Shown here in pieces: positions 55,930 through 64,000 of a stretch of DNA of 64,000 nucleotides; the stretch's first letter is position 1, and each line of letters opens with the position of its first letter. Under the pieces are notes generated by a model. That model saw only the letters and a program-made list of their open reading frames with translations, did no database searches and was not told where the DNA came from. The stretch comes from Mammaliicoccus sciuri (GTDB lineage: Bacteria > Bacillota > Bacilli > Staphylococcales > Staphylococcaceae): NCBI RefSeq assembly GCF_025561425.1, contig NZ_CP094824.1:1612001-1676000 (forward strand), in the 5' to 3' direction. A program made the translations under genes and the position numbers.

Positions 55930-57270
55930 TTAGTATTGCTTCATATATTGATCTCTTTCCCATTCTGATACTTGTGTTCTGTAATAATCCCACTCTAATG
56001 ATTTAGATTGTATGAATTGGCGATAGATATGATTACCTAATGCTTGTTTAACAACTTTATTTTCTTTCATGGCTTTAATAGCTGTATAAAGTGTTGATGG
56101 TAAGTCTTGTACGCCTACCGCTTCACGTTCTTCTCTATCCATTTCATAGATGTTTTGATCTACTGATTCTGGTGGTGTTAATTTATTTTTAATACCATCT
56201 AATCCAGCTTCTAGGATGGTAGCTAATGCTAAGTAAGGGTTAGCTGCTGGGTCTACTGAACGAATTTCAACACGAGTTGATAATCCGCGAGATACAGGTA
56301 TTCTTACTAATGGTGAACGGTTTTGACCACTCCATGCGATATAACATGGTGCTTCATAACCAGGCACTAAACGTTTGTATGAATTTACTAATGGGTTACA
56401 TACTGCTGTAAATCCACGTGCATTTTTCAAGATACCAGCAATAAAGTGATATGCATCATCAGTTAATTGCATTTCTCCATTTGGATCGAAGAACGCATTT
56501 TCTTTACCTTTGAATAATGAAACGTTAAAGTGCATTCCGCTTCCGTTTACACCAAATAATGGTTTAGGCATGAATGTCGCATGCAAGTTATGTTTACGCG
56601 CAATTGTTTTTACAACTAGTTTGAATATTTGAATGTTATCACATGCTGTTATAGCATCAGCATATTTAAAGTCGATTTCATGTTGACCAGGTGCTACTTC
56701 ATGGTGACTTGCTTCAATGTCAAAGCCCATATCTTCTAATTCTAGAACGATATCACGACGACAGTTTTCACCTAAATCTGTAGGTGCTAAGTCGAAGTAT
56801 CCACCATTATCGTTTAATTCTAATGTTGGTTCTCCTTTTTCATCTAATTTGAATAAGAAGAATTCTGGTTCAGGTCCTAAATTGAAATCTGTAAATCCTA
56901 ACTCTTCCATTTCTTTTAATACACGTTTTAAGTTTGTACGTGAATCACCAGGGAATGGTTTGCCATCCGGATTGTAAATATCACAAATTAATCGTGCTAC
57001 TTTTCCTTTTCCTGCAGTCCAAGGGAAAATTACCCAAGTGTCTAAGTCAGGACATAAATACATATCCGATTCTTCAATTCGCACGAATCCTTCAATTGAA
57101 GAACCGTCAAACATCATTTCATTGTTTAATACTTTTTCTAATTGTGCAATTGGTACTTCAACGTTTTTAATTGTACCTAAAATGTCAGTAAATTGTAATC
57201 TTAAATAACGTACGTTTTCTTCGTCAGCAAAACGAAAAATATCTTCTTTTGTAAAAGTTTGTTTAGCCAT
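55930..57270 (-). CDS. glnA: Glutamine synthetase type I
   Basis: ATP-dependent glutamine formation from glutamate and ammonia. 446 aa, the GSI-alpha form of Firmicutes that is feedback-inhibited and not adenylylated. Landmarks: [19 protein letters not shown] (N-terminal domain; includes the Arg used in feedback inhibition in Bacillus), [31 protein letters not shown], and the Glu-flap region [20 protein letters not shown]. Starts [32 protein letters not shown] precedes ATG. It follows glnR with an 18-bp gap in one operon. Confidence 0.97.
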   Translation of the reverse strand: MAKQTFTKEDIFRFADEENVRYLRLQFTDILGTIKNVEVPIAQLEKVLNNEMMFDGSSIEGFVRIEESDMYLCPDLDTWVIFPWTAGKGKVARLICDIYNPDGKPFPGDSRTNLKRVLKEMEELGFTDFNLGPEPEFFLFKLDEKGEPTLELNDNGGYFDLAPTDLGENCRRDIVLELEDMGFDIEASHHEVAPGQHEIDFKYADAITACDNIQIFKLVVKTIARKHNLHATFMPKPLFGVNGSGMHFNVSLFKGKENAFFDPNGEMQLTDDAYHFIAGILKNARGFTAVCNPLVNSYKRLVPGYEAPCYIAWSGQNRSPLVRIPVSRGLSTRVEIRSVDPAANPYLALATILEAGLDGIKNKLTPPESVDQNIYEMDREEREAVGVQDLPSTLYTAIKAMKENKVVKQALGNHIYRQFIQSKSLEWDYYRTQVSEWERDQYMKQY

Positions 57271-57288
57271 GTGATTATCCTCCAGTTT

Positions 57289-57645
57289 TTAATTAAAAAA
57301 TCTTGATAAATCTCCACGGTTAAGTGGTCCCTCTGTTTTAGAAGTTCCTCTAATTACCCGCTCTCTCATCTTCAGTTCTTCTTCAGAAAGGTCATTTTCT
57401 TCTTCTAAAAGAATTTGTTTGATCCCTTTCATATTAAATCCCTTTTCGATAAGATTTTTAATTTCCAGTAATCGTTCAAGGTCATTTAAAGAAAATAACC
57501 GTTGATTACCTTCAGTCCTTTTGGGCGAAACGAGCTCATTGCTTTCATAGTATCTGATTTGTCTGGCTGTTAGCTCTGTTAACTTGATTACGACACCAAT
57601 CGGGAACACGGCCATGTTTCTTCTGATTATGTCTCTTGACAGCAC
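57289..57645 (-). CDS. glnR: MerR-family glutamine synthetase repressor GlnR
   Basis: Nitrogen-responsive repressor of glnRA. 118 aa. The MerR helix-turn-helix and wing are visible: FPIGVVIKLTELTARQIRYYESNELVSPKRTEGNQRLFSLND (residues 14-55 in parts), followed by dimerisation helix LERLLEIKNLIEKGFNMKGI and a C-terminal tail with ends DLSRFFN, needed in Bacillus for feedback-inhibited GS to activate GlnR. Start is GTG at 57645, five bases after GGAGG. An operator (57710-57726) lies upstream. Confidence 0.93.
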   Translation of the reverse strand: MLSRDIIRRNMAVFPIGVVIKLTELTARQIRYYESNELVSPKRTEGNQRLFSLNDLERLLEIKNLIEKGFNMKGIKQILLEEENDLSEEELKMRERVIRGTSKTEGPLNRGDLSRFFN

Positions 57646-57675
57646 GACCGCCTCCTTTAGTAAGAACTTGTTATA

Positions 57676-57726
57676 AATTTAGCACATAAATTTTCAGAAA
57701 ACAAATGAATGTCAGGAAACCTTACA
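57676..57726 (-). promoter_or_regulatory. glnRA promoter with GlnR operator
   Basis: TGTAAGGTTTCCTGACA (minus strand, 57710-57726) fits TGTNA-N7-TNACA perfectly and lies just upstream of a promoter with TTGTTT (57699-57704), 17 bases, TAAATT (57676-57681). This is the position of GlnR site in Bacillus glnRA. Confidence 0.8.
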
Positions 57727-57730
57727 TCTT

Positions 57731-58978
57731 TTATAATTCAACAAGATCTTGCTTGATTAAATGCTGTACAGCACGCGTTATCGCAATTTTAACATGCTCA
57801 TAAGTTAAGCCACCTTGAATGTAAGCTTCATATGGTGGTCTAATTGGACCATCTGCCGTTAATTCTATTGATGATCCTTGAATAAATGTACCTGCAGCCA
57901 TGATAACATCATCTTCATAACCTGGCATATAGCTAGGCATCGGACTAAAATGCGCATTAATTGGAGATGCGTGTTGTATCGACTGACAAAATGCAATCAT
58001 TTGTTCTTTTGTTTCAAAAGTAACAGATTGAATAATATCTGTACGTTTATCTTGGTAATGTGGTGTCGTTGTCATATTTAATTTTTCTAACAAGCGAGAA
58101 GTGAATAATGCACCTTTTAAACTTTGACTAACAACATGTGGCGCTAAGAAGAACCCTTGATACATTTCTGGTAAACTTCCTAAAGATGCGCCCGCTTCCT
58201 TACCAATTCCTGGTGCAGTTAATTTGTATGCACAACGTTCAATCAGGTCAGCTTTTCCTGAAATATAACCGCCAATTTTAGCTAAACCACCTCCTGGATT
58301 TTTAATTAAAGAACCTGCTATTAAATCTGCACCTATTTCAATCGGTTCTTTATCTTCAACAAATTCTCCGTAACAATTATCTACAAAGACAATTTTATCT
58401 GGATATGTTTCTTTAATCGCTTTGATTGCTTGTTCAATTTGTGTAATTGTTAATGAAGGTCGTGAATTATAACCTTTAGATCTTTGTATCGCAATGACTT
58501 TAGTTTTAGCATTAATATTTTCTAACACTGAATGAATATCTATTTCATTTTGTTTCAATGGTAATTCTCGATAAGTGATACCTTGTTCGATAAAACTACC
58601 TATACCATTACCATTTATACCGATTACTTCTAATAACGTATCATAAGGTGTTCCTGTAATATATAATAATTCGTCTCCATATTTCAGTTGGCTGTTAAGC
58701 GCTAATGTAATAGCGTGCGTACCTGAAATAATTTGAGGTCTTACTAAACTGTCTTCAGCTTTAAATACTTTACTATAAACATCTTCTAAATGATCTCGAC
58801 CTACATCATCGTATCCATATCCAGTTGTACCGATTAAGTCTGATTCAGTGATTTTCACTTCATGAAATGCATCAAGTACATGTTCTTGTGCGATTAATGC
58901 ATTATGTTCGATTTGATCAAAGTATGGTCTTAATTCTTTTTCTACATCAATAATTAATTCTTTTAATTTTTGTTCCAT
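57731..58978 (-). CDS. ynbB: YnbB-like PLP enzyme (methionine gamma-lyase-like, 'aluminium resistance' family)
   Basis: A 415-aa fold-type I PLP enzyme of the Alum_res (PF06838) family. GTTGYGYDDVGRDHLEDVYS (about 50-69) and the PLP-lysine region AGSLIKNPGGGLAKIGGYIS (about 226-245), in which Lys is in SLIKNPGGG, are family hallmarks. Despite the family name there is no good evidence for a direct role in aluminium tolerance; a gamma-lyase-like C-S cleavage activity has been suggested. Starts MEQKLKELIIDVEKELRPYF. It lies between hflX (11-bp gap) and glnR as in B. subtilis and S. aureus, probably co-transcribed with hflX. Confidence 0.85.
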   Translation of the reverse strand: MEQKLKELIIDVEKELRPYFDQIEHNALIAQEHVLDAFHEVKITESDLIGTTGYGYDDVGRDHLEDVYSKVFKAEDSLVRPQIISGTHAITLALNSQLKYGDELLYITGTPYDTLLEVIGINGNGIGSFIEQGITYRELPLKQNEIDIHSVLENINAKTKVIAIQRSKGYNSRPSLTITQIEQAIKAIKETYPDKIVFVDNCYGEFVEDKEPIEIGADLIAGSLIKNPGGGLAKIGGYISGKADLIERCAYKLTAPGIGKEAGASLGSLPEMYQGFFLAPHVVSQSLKGALFTSRLLEKLNMTTTPHYQDKRTDIIQSVTFETKEQMIAFCQSIQHASPINAHFSPMPSYMPGYEDDVIMAAGTFIQGSSIELTADGPIRPPYEAYIQGGLTYEHVKIAITRAVQHLIKQDLVEL

Positions 58979-58989
58979 TTGTTTACCTC

Positions 58990-60228
58990 TTATTTCTGTT
59001 TATAACCTTTTATGTGATATATTTCTGTTTCTTCATCAAAATCCATTTTTTCAACTAAAGTATGGGTTTTTTGCCAATATAATTTGTCAGCATCACTTGA
59101 TGAAATATCCATTTCATAGTAATCCATTGTCTCTTTAATCATATCGACTAATTTTTCTTTAAATATAGCTTTATCATTAGAATCTTTTGCTGAAACAAAT
59201 ATAGATTGTCCTGATATTGCTGAATGAGTGGATGTTGCTAAATCTTTTTTATTAAATACGACTAACATTGGTATATGTCCCATATCTAATTGATTGACTA
59301 AAGTCATAACCGTTTCATACTGTTCCATATAGTGTGGATGACTTGCATCTACAACATGAACAAGTAATTGCGCATATTTCGCTTCTTCTAAAGTCGATTT
59401 AAATGCTGCAATCAATGTTGTAGGCAACTTTTGAATAAACCCAACTGTATCAGAAAGTATCACGTTAAACCCGTCATTTATTGTAATGGCACGAGATTTA
59501 GGATCTAAAGTCGCAAACAACAAATCTTGTTCGAATGTTTCATCATTTGATAACTGATTAAACCACGAAGATTTACCGGCATTTGTATAGCCAATTAATG
59601 CAACTTGGTAGGCTTGATTATGTTGACGTCGTTCTCTATATCGTGATCGATGAGAAACGATTGTTTCTAGTTGATGCTTTATTTCATTCATTCTAGTACG
59701 AATATGTCTTCTATCTGTTTCTAATTTCGTTTCACCTGGACCTCTCGTACCAATTCCGCCACCTAAACGAGATAAGCTTTTGCCGTGTCCAGATAATCTC
59801 GGCAATAAATAATCTAACTGTGCTAATTCAACTTGCAATTGACCTTCTCTACTTGAAGCTCTTTGCGCAAAAATTTCTAAAATCAATTGAGTGCGGTCTA
59901 TAATTTTTGTATTAAATAACTCATCTAAATGCTTAGATTGTGCAGTTGTCAATTCATCATTTGCAATGACTGCATTCACTTTAATATCATTCAATTCGAT
60001 ATATTCAATGACTTCTTCTATTTTACCTTTACCAAAATAATACTGTTGATCAGGTCGCTCTCTTTTTTGAGTGAAGACTTCCATGACTTCTAGTTGGCTT
60101 GTGACAGCAAGAGATTCCAATTCTTGAACTGTTGATTTAAATGTTGCTTCATCATCTTTTTTATCATGAATTGCTAACAGGATTACTTTTTCTATTTCAT
60201 GTTTTGTCAACTTCATATCATTTTTCAT
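58990..60228 (-). CDS. hflX: Ribosome-associated GTPase HflX
   Basis: GTPase that splits stalled or hibernating ribosomes under stress. 412 aa from the chosen start. N-terminal HflX domain (about 25-190) with VFTQKRERPDQQYYFGKGKI, QVELAQLDYLLPRLSGHG and GIGTRGPGETKLETDRRHIR; G domain with G1 GYTNAGKSSWFNQL (about 208-221), G3 DTVGFIQKLP and G4 NKKD. Start is uncertain: ATG 60228 (MKNDMKLTKH) or GTG 60243, with weak GTGAGCGTG ahead. An IS30-family element ends 33 bp upstream of ATG 60228, so the native promoter is separated from the gene. Confidence 0.9.
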   Translation of the reverse strand: MKNDMKLTKHEIEKVILLAIHDKKDDEATFKSTVQELESLAVTSQLEVMEVFTQKRERPDQQYYFGKGKIEEVIEYIELNDIKVNAVIANDELTTAQSKHLDELFNTKIIDRTQLILEIFAQRASSREGQLQVELAQLDYLLPRLSGHGKSLSRLGGGIGTRGPGETKLETDRRHIRTRMNEIKHQLETIVSHRSRYRERRQHNQAYQVALIGYTNAGKSSWFNQLSNDETFEQDLLFATLDPKSRAITINDGFNVILSDTVGFIQKLPTTLIAAFKSTLEEAKYAQLLVHVVDASHPHYMEQYETVMTLVNQLDMGHIPMLVVFNKKDLATSTHSAISGQSIFVSAKDSNDKAIFKEKLVDMIKETMDYYEMDISSSDADKLYWQKTHTLVEKMDFDEETEIYHIKGYKQK

Positions 60229-60247
60229 TTTTATCACGCTCACTTTA

Positions 60248-60260
60248 AATATATTTTAAC
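60248..60260 (+). repeat. Direct repeat at left end of the IS30 element (target duplication)
   Basis: AATATATTTTAAC, identical to 61592-61604 at the other end. The pre-insertion target (TTTAAATATATTTTAAC) is itself nearly palindromic. Confidence 0.8.
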
Positions 60261-60267
60261 GGTGGAT

Positions 60268-60297
60268 TTTATAATCAACTTAGCCACCTTTAGACAA
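60268..60297 (-). promoter_or_regulatory. Possible outward promoter in the IS left end
   Basis: Minus strand TTGTCT (60292-60297), 18 bases, TATAAA (60268-60273) points out of the IS toward hflX 40 bases away. Confidence 0.4.
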
Positions 60298-60366
60298 AAA
60301 AACGCCACGTGAATTTCATGTTATTATTGAGGCTACCAGACCAAATCAATAAAGGAATGAATTCAC

Positions 60367-61461
60367 ATGACGCATACTTATTCTAACATGACAAACCATA
60401 AAGGAACACACTTAAGTTATGAAGAACGTGTTCAAATAGAAACACTTAAAAATTTAGGTTTTTCAAATCGTGCAATCGCGCGTGAATTAGGACGTGCACC
60501 TCAAACAATCAATAACGAAATTCATCGAAGAACAACACGTCAAATTAAACGACAAAAACAACAACATAAAGTCTATGAATATGAGACGCAAATTTATTTT
60601 TCTTCACTAGGTCAACAACGTTATCGACAAAACAGACAACAATGTGGTGCTCAGCCCTTATGGAAGAAGAACCCATTATTTATTCCATGGGCAGATCACC
60701 TCATGAAAAAGAAACGCTGGTCACCTGAAGCAGTCGTGGCATATGCTCACAAGGAACAATGTTTTGAAAGAGAAAAAATCCCTTCAACAACGACAGTATA
60801 TGCTTGGATAGATCAACAAATCATGGAAACTAAGAATATTGATCTACTAGAAAAATTAAAAAGACGTCACTCTACTCAGAATAGCTACCATAATCATCCA
60901 CACAGTCGAGTGCTCGGTCCAAGTATTGAGACACGTCCTAGTGAAATTGAATCACGTCAGTCTTTTGGTCACTGGGAAATAGATACCGTAATAGGAACTA
61001 AAGACAAGTCAAAGCCAGTTATCTTAACACTTGTTGAGAGACAAACGCGTTTTGAAATACTAGAAATAATAGAGAGTAAAAGTGCTGATGCAGTGTCTCA
61101 CGCATTGAAAAACTTATTTGACTCCTTAGGCGAAAAAGCACCAAAAATCTTCAAATCTATCACATCTGACAATGGTTCAGAATTTGCATCGCTGTATGAA
61201 GAATTTGGCCATATGATAGAAATATACTTCACACATCCATTCTCATCATATGAACGTGGGACAAGTGAAAACCAACATAAAATGATTCGTCGTTTTATTC
61301 CAAAAGCACATGATTTATCCAATGTTCAAAAACGCTTCATAAAAGCCATACAACAATATATGAATGACTATCCTAGAAAGACTTTAAATTACAACACAGC
61401 TCATCATAATATGGCAGAAAGTTTAAAGCACCTCAATCTGTATGAATCTTTCCAAAGCTAA
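60367..61461 (+). CDS. IS30-family transposase
   Basis: A 364-aa DDE transposase. N-terminal HTH region (about 15-60): LSYEERVQIETLKNLGFSNR, AIARELGRAPQTINNEI. The catalytic domain has Asp in FGHWEIDTVIG (about 206), Asp in SITSDNGSEFASL (about 268) and Glu in YERGTSENQHKMIRR (about 303), the normal DDE triad, all present, so it should be active. Typical IS30 Gln/Arg-rich composition. Length is in the family range (about 320-400). A hairpin-like segment follows at 61457-61515. Confidence 0.93.
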   Translation: MTHTYSNMTNHKGTHLSYEERVQIETLKNLGFSNRAIARELGRAPQTINNEIHRRTTRQIKRQKQQHKVYEYETQIYFSSLGQQRYRQNRQQCGAQPLWKKNPLFIPWADHLMKKKRWSPEAVVAYAHKEQCFEREKIPSTTTVYAWIDQQIMETKNIDLLEKLKRRHSTQNSYHNHPHSRVLGPSIETRPSEIESRQSFGHWEIDTVIGTKDKSKPVILTLVERQTRFEILEIIESKSADAVSHALKNLFDSLGEKAPKIFKSITSDNGSEFASLYEEFGHMIEIYFTHPFSSYERGTSENQHKMIRRFIPKAHDLSNVQKRFIKAIQQYMNDYPRKTLNYNTAHHNMAESLKHLNLYESFQS

Positions 61462-61591
61462 AGTCTTAGCTTTGGTTACCTGTTGAGTATTAATTGATTA
61501 AAACCAATCAATCCTCAACAGGTTCGAATACGGTTAACCCTTGTGTACACCTCAGTCATTATAGGTGGCTAACTTAAACTTGAAATCCTCG

Positions 61592-61604
61592 AATATATTT
61601 TAAC
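61592..61604 (+). repeat. Direct repeat at right end of the IS30 element (target duplication)
   Basis: AATATATTTTAAC, exact copy of 60248-60260. Confidence 0.8.
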
Positions 61605-61650
61605 ATATAAACATGCATGCAAATTGATATGACTTTGATAAATTTTTGAT

Positions 61651-61656
61651 TATAAT
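61651..61656 (+). promoter_or_regulatory. -10 element of the glutathione peroxidase gene
   Basis: Perfect TATAAT, 25 bases before the start codon; an ATGACT/TTGATA-like -35 is weak at 16-21 bases upstream. Confidence 0.45.
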
Positions 61657-61681
61657 AGAATTAAGAAAAGGAGTGATGGCA

Positions 61682-62155
61682 ATGTCAATTTATGACTTCG
61701 TTGTTGCAAAAACGAACGGTGAAGAATATTCATTATCTGAGTATAAAGGAAAAGCTATTTTAATTGTTAATACAGCAAGTGAATGTGGATTCACACCTCA
61801 ATTTGAAGGTTTAGAAGCTTTATACCAAGATTATAAAGATCAAGATTTCGTGGTGTTAGGATTTCCATGTAATCAATTTGGTAATCAAGAACCAGGTGCC
61901 GCTTATGAAGCATACCAAAATTGTAAATTAAATTATGGTGTAACTTTCCCAATGCATGAAAAAATAAAAATTAAAGGTTCAGAACAACATCCTCTATATG
62001 AGTATTTGACTTCTGCTAAAAAAGGTATTTTAAATGGGTCAATTAAATGGAACTTTACTAAGTTCTTAGTGAATAAAGACGGAGAAGTTGTGAATCGATT
62101 TGCACCACAAAAAAGCCCTGAACAATTGAGAAGTTCAATAGAAGCAGTATTATAA
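61682..62155 (+). CDS. Glutathione peroxidase family thiol peroxidase (BsaA-like)
   Basis: Cys-type GPx reducing peroxides, most likely with thioredoxin or another thiol in a low-GC Gram-positive lacking classic glutathione enzymes. 157 aa. Peroxidatic Cys36 in [16 protein letters not shown], then [12 protein letters not shown] (second Cys and Gln) and the Trp in [12 protein letters not shown] complete the Cys-Gln-Trp set. AAAAGGAGTGATGGCA precedes ATG 61682; the in-frame ATG at 61646 lies in the promoter. S. aureus bsaA has the same neighbours (hflX, hfq). Confidence 0.92.
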   Translation: MSIYDFVVAKTNGEEYSLSEYKGKAILIVNTASECGFTPQFEGLEALYQDYKDQDFVVLGFPCNQFGNQEPGAAYEAYQNCKLNYGVTFPMHEKIKIKGSEQHPLYEYLTSAKKGILNGSIKWNFTKFLVNKDGEVVNRFAPQKSPEQLRSSIEAVL

Positions 62156-62168
62156 TTGATTACACATA

Positions 62169-62208
62169 AATAAGCGGCTAAGACAATAAAATGTCCTAGC
62201 CGCTTATT
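62169..62208. terminator. Bidirectional terminator
   Basis: AATAAGCGGCTA(a)GACA / TGTC(c)TAGCCGCTTATT between the peroxidase gene and hfq. Confidence 0.85.
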
Positions 62209-62221
62209 ATTTGAAAAACAA

Positions 62222-62452
62222 TTATTGTTCGCTATCTTGATTTTCATCATCTTGTGCATCTACGAAAGTTGAGATAGCATGTTTGTAAATTAGATGTTCT
62301 TTCCCTTGAATATCTAATAATACAACTTTGTCGTCAAAGTCGACAATTTTCCCTTTCATTTGAAATCCATTCAACAAGAATACCGTAAGTTCAGTTCCTT
62401 CTGATTTGAATTTCTTAAGTAAAACTTCTTGAATATTTTCTTTCTCTGCCAT
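62222..62452 (-). CDS. hfq: RNA chaperone Hfq
   Basis: Hexameric Sm-like protein assisting small RNA-mRNA pairing; its importance in staphylococci is debated. 76 aa. Sm1 motif in TELTVFLLNGFQMKGKIVDF (about 22-41) and Sm2 around IYKHAIST (about 56-63, YKHA motif) are normal. The short acidic C-tail DAQDDENQDSEQ is typical of Firmicute Hfq. Lies 13 bp downstream of miaA in one operon, as in B. subtilis and S. aureus. Confidence 0.94.
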   Translation of the reverse strand: MAEKENIQEVLLKKFKSEGTELTVFLLNGFQMKGKIVDFDDKVVLLDIQGKEHLIYKHAISTFVDAQDDENQDSEQ

Positions 62453-62465
62453 ATGACTTTCCCCT

Positions 62466-63395
62466 TCACTTGGATAATTGGATTACGTTGTCTGCGATTT
62501 CTGTTAAAGACTGTTTATCCCGTTGAAACCAAGTCACATTCATTTTGTTTTTAAACCAGGTCATTTGACGTTTGGCATATCTTCTTGAATTTTGCTTGAT
62601 TTGTTCTGTAGAGGTTTCTATGTCTATTTCTCCTTTTACTACTGGTACCAATTCTTTATATCCAATTGCTTGCATACTTTGAGAATCTTGATATCCTTTC
62701 TCAACAAGATTAGACACTTCTCTTAATAATCCTCGCTGCAACATCATGTCAACGCGCATATTAATTCTTTGATATAATATTTCGCGCGACATTTCTATCC
62801 CAATTAATATTGTACTATATTTTCCAGAAAATGTCTGGCTTTTCTTTCTTTCACTTAAAGTTTTTTTTGTATTTAAGTAATATTCAATTGCTCGCTCTAC
62901 TCTTTTGCGATTGTTTGGATGCAATGATGACGCGGTTTCTGGGTCGATTTCATATAAATAGTTGTGCAATTCAATATTTGAGCATTTAGATAATTTATTT
63001 AATTTATTTTTTGTAATTCCCATTTTTTCAGAACTGATTTTCTCTTCTTCAAGGTTATAATCATATAAAACTGACTGTACATATAAACCTGTTCCACCGA
63101 CAAGTATCGGCAATTTACCTCTATCATGAATATCCTTTACAGTTCTTTCAAAGTCTTGTTTAAATCGATAAACTGAATATGGTTCATCCGGTTCATATAC
63201 ATCTATTAAATGATGAACAACGCCTTCCTTTTCTTCTTCTGTCACTTTAGCTGTACCAATATCTAGACCTTTATAAATTTGAAAGGCATCACCATTAATA
63301 ACTTCACCGTTTAAAGCTTTGGCTAATTTAATACTTAATTCTGTTTTACCTACTGCAGTAGGGCCTACTATTGCAATTAATGGTTTTTCATTCAT
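62466..63395 (-). CDS. miaA: tRNA dimethylallyltransferase MiaA
   Basis: Adds the dimethylallyl group to A37 of tRNAs reading UNN codons. 309 aa. P-loop IAVGPTAVGKTELS-type segment (GPTAVGKTELSIKLA, about 11-25), DAFQIYKGLDIGTAK (about 36-50), LVGGTGLYVQSVLYDY (about 99-114), and the C-terminal QNSRRYAKRQMTWFKNK core are all present. Its ATG overlaps the end of the upstream hydrolase gene by 8 bases, showing a tight operon (hydrolase-miaA-hfq). Confidence 0.95.
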   Translation of the reverse strand: MNEKPLIAIVGPTAVGKTELSIKLAKALNGEVINGDAFQIYKGLDIGTAKVTEEEKEGVVHHLIDVYEPDEPYSVYRFKQDFERTVKDIHDRGKLPILVGGTGLYVQSVLYDYNLEEEKISSEKMGITKNKLNKLSKCSNIELHNYLYEIDPETASSLHPNNRKRVERAIEYYLNTKKTLSERKKSQTFSGKYSTILIGIEMSREILYQRINMRVDMMLQRGLLREVSNLVEKGYQDSQSMQAIGYKELVPVVKGEIDIETSTEQIKQNSRRYAKRQMTWFKNKMNVTWFQRDKQSLTEIADNVIQLSK

Positions 63396-64000
63396 TTGTT
63401 ATTTCCTCTTTTTCTAATTGTTTAATTTGTACCATCAACCAATTATATAAATGTTCATACACTGCATAACGGTTCGTCTCAAATAACACTTCATGACGCT
63501 TATTTTTATATAATTGTACTGTGACATGTTTAACGCCTGAATGTTTATAAATAGAAGCTAACTGTTTAATACCATTACCAAATCCACCAAAGTGATCTTC
63601 TTTACCTGATACTAGTAAAATGGGCATATTTAAATTTTGTTGTCTAATATAACTGATTTTCTTAGTTTGGACAGCAGCCTTTACCGTTTCTAGAAGTACT
63701 TTATGTGAAATCGGAAATCCTGAATACATATCTTTTTCATATTGCTCACGATTTTCATCACTTTGACTTAACCATTTATTATCTTTATTTAAATCTTTAT
63801 GTTGTCGATTCATTGTCTTAAAAGCAATATTATTAATAAACTTTGATTTTGTGCGACTTCCTAAAAATAAATTCACAAACTTTAATGCATATAAGTTTAA
63901 CTTGCCTTGAATTTTAGGATAAACAACCGTTCCTGACAGTATTAAAGCATCTACATCATTTGGATAATCATGAACATATTGTCTCGCAACTAATGAACCC
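63388..64000 (-). CDS. Alpha/beta hydrolase (lysophospholipase/monoacylglycerol lipase type), partial
   Basis: The coding frame is open to the window's right edge, so the true N-terminus is missing. The visible part begins GSLVARQYVHDYPNDVDALI, the helix following the nucleophile elbow (G-H-S-M-G-S); the Ser itself lies just outside. VSGKEDHFGGFGNGIKQLAS (catalytic Asp likely in KEDHFG) and RHEVLFE (His) fit a Hydrolase_4/PldB-like triad. In S. aureus a lysophospholipase-like gene also precedes miaA. Substrate unknown. It overlaps miaA by 8 bases. Confidence 0.82.
   Translation of the reverse strand, partial: GSLVARQYVHDYPNDVDALILSGTVVYPKIQGKLNLYALKFVNLFLGSRTKSKFINNIAFKTMNRQHKDLNKDNKWLSQSDENREQYEKDMYSGFPISHKVLLETVKAAVQTKKISYIRQQNLNMPILLVSGKEDHFGGFGNGIKQLASIYKHSGVKHVTVQLYKNKRHEVLFETNRYAVYEHLYNWLMVQIKQLEKEEITNE

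Larger units (their letters stand above)
60261..61591 (+). mobile_element. IS30-family insertion sequence, complete
   Basis: A 1331-bp element. The ends are imperfect inverted repeats of about 32 bp (60261-60292 and 61560-61591 reversed), best in the inner part with TTAGCCACCT in both, and GGATTT near the tips. One transposase gene fills the interior (60367-61461). It is flanked by a 13-bp direct repeat, longer than the 2-4 bp usual in the family. Because the transposase is intact and the flanks are identical, the insertion looks recent. Confidence 0.88.

Overview
The window is a low-GC Firmicute chromosome segment whose gene content and order point to the family Staphylococcaceae (Staphylococcus, Mammaliicoccus or a close relative; I cannot fix the species). 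Markers for this are msrR-msrA next to mprF, a GrlB/GrlA (parE-parC) pair followed by an AlsT symporter, acnA, mscL and sbcDC, a divergent lexA/sosA pair, guaC-rpmG, the hom-thrC-thrB operon, glnRA with ynbB and hflX, and hfq-miaA. Much of 16.4-33.7 kb is also the Bacillus subtilis plsY-yneR-yneP-citB-yneK-ccdC-ccdA-yneF-tkt-ynzC-yneA-lexA block without its sporulation genes. No rRNA, tRNA, CRISPR array or prophage was seen.

Layout. 1-5.8 kb: cell-envelope genes (LCP protein, MsrA, DedA, MprF, an AI-2E-type transporter). 6-9 kb: glucose PTS (ptsG) under its antiterminator GlcT, with a clear RAT/terminator switch. 9-16.2 kb: secreted DUF1002 protein, AlsT, topoisomerase IV. 16.4-23.8 kb: plsY, a HesB-like protein, a thioesterase, aconitase (with a perfect Fur-type palindrome upstream), a BCCT transporter, MscL and an SCO1 lipoprotein. 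23.9-33.7 kb: SbcCD nuclease, CcdA/CcdC, transketolase and the SOS switch SosA/LexA. 34-41 kb: a CAP-domain protein, GMP reductase, a frameshifted zinc-binding lipoprotein, L33, an amino-acid permease, then two unusual genes, the larger resembling the phosphoribosyltransferase/TRSP proteins of tellurium-resistance operons. 41-46.8 kb: HAD phosphatase and threonine biosynthesis facing a divergent aspartokinase. 46.8-55.7 kb is the accessory-looking part: a degenerate nucleotidyltransferase, a MazG-like enzyme, a Ser/Asp/Asn-rich lipoprotein, a doubly broken amidase, a lipid kinase, small proteins, a DUF1722 plus pyrimidine-dimer-glycosylase pair, a frameshifted TauE/SafE permease and a hendecad-repeat coiled-coil protein. 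55.9-64 kb: glnRA, ynbB, hflX, an IS30-family insertion, glutathione peroxidase, hfq, miaA and a partial hydrolase.

Functional links. LexA-type boxes sit at lexA, sosA and parE, tying division arrest and topoisomerase IV to DNA damage; SbcCD and the dimer glycosylase add repair capacity. GlnR has its own operator upstream of glnRA. GlcT controls ptsG by antitermination. The aspartokinase and hom promoters share one -10 hexamer on opposite strands. The IS30 element has a 13-bp direct repeat at its ends, lies between hflX and its presumed upstream region, and carries a plausible outward promoter. The least explained items are a 20-bp-period GTTAC repeat present at two intergenic loci, the PRTase/TRSP-like gene pair, and the Fur box upstream of aconitase.
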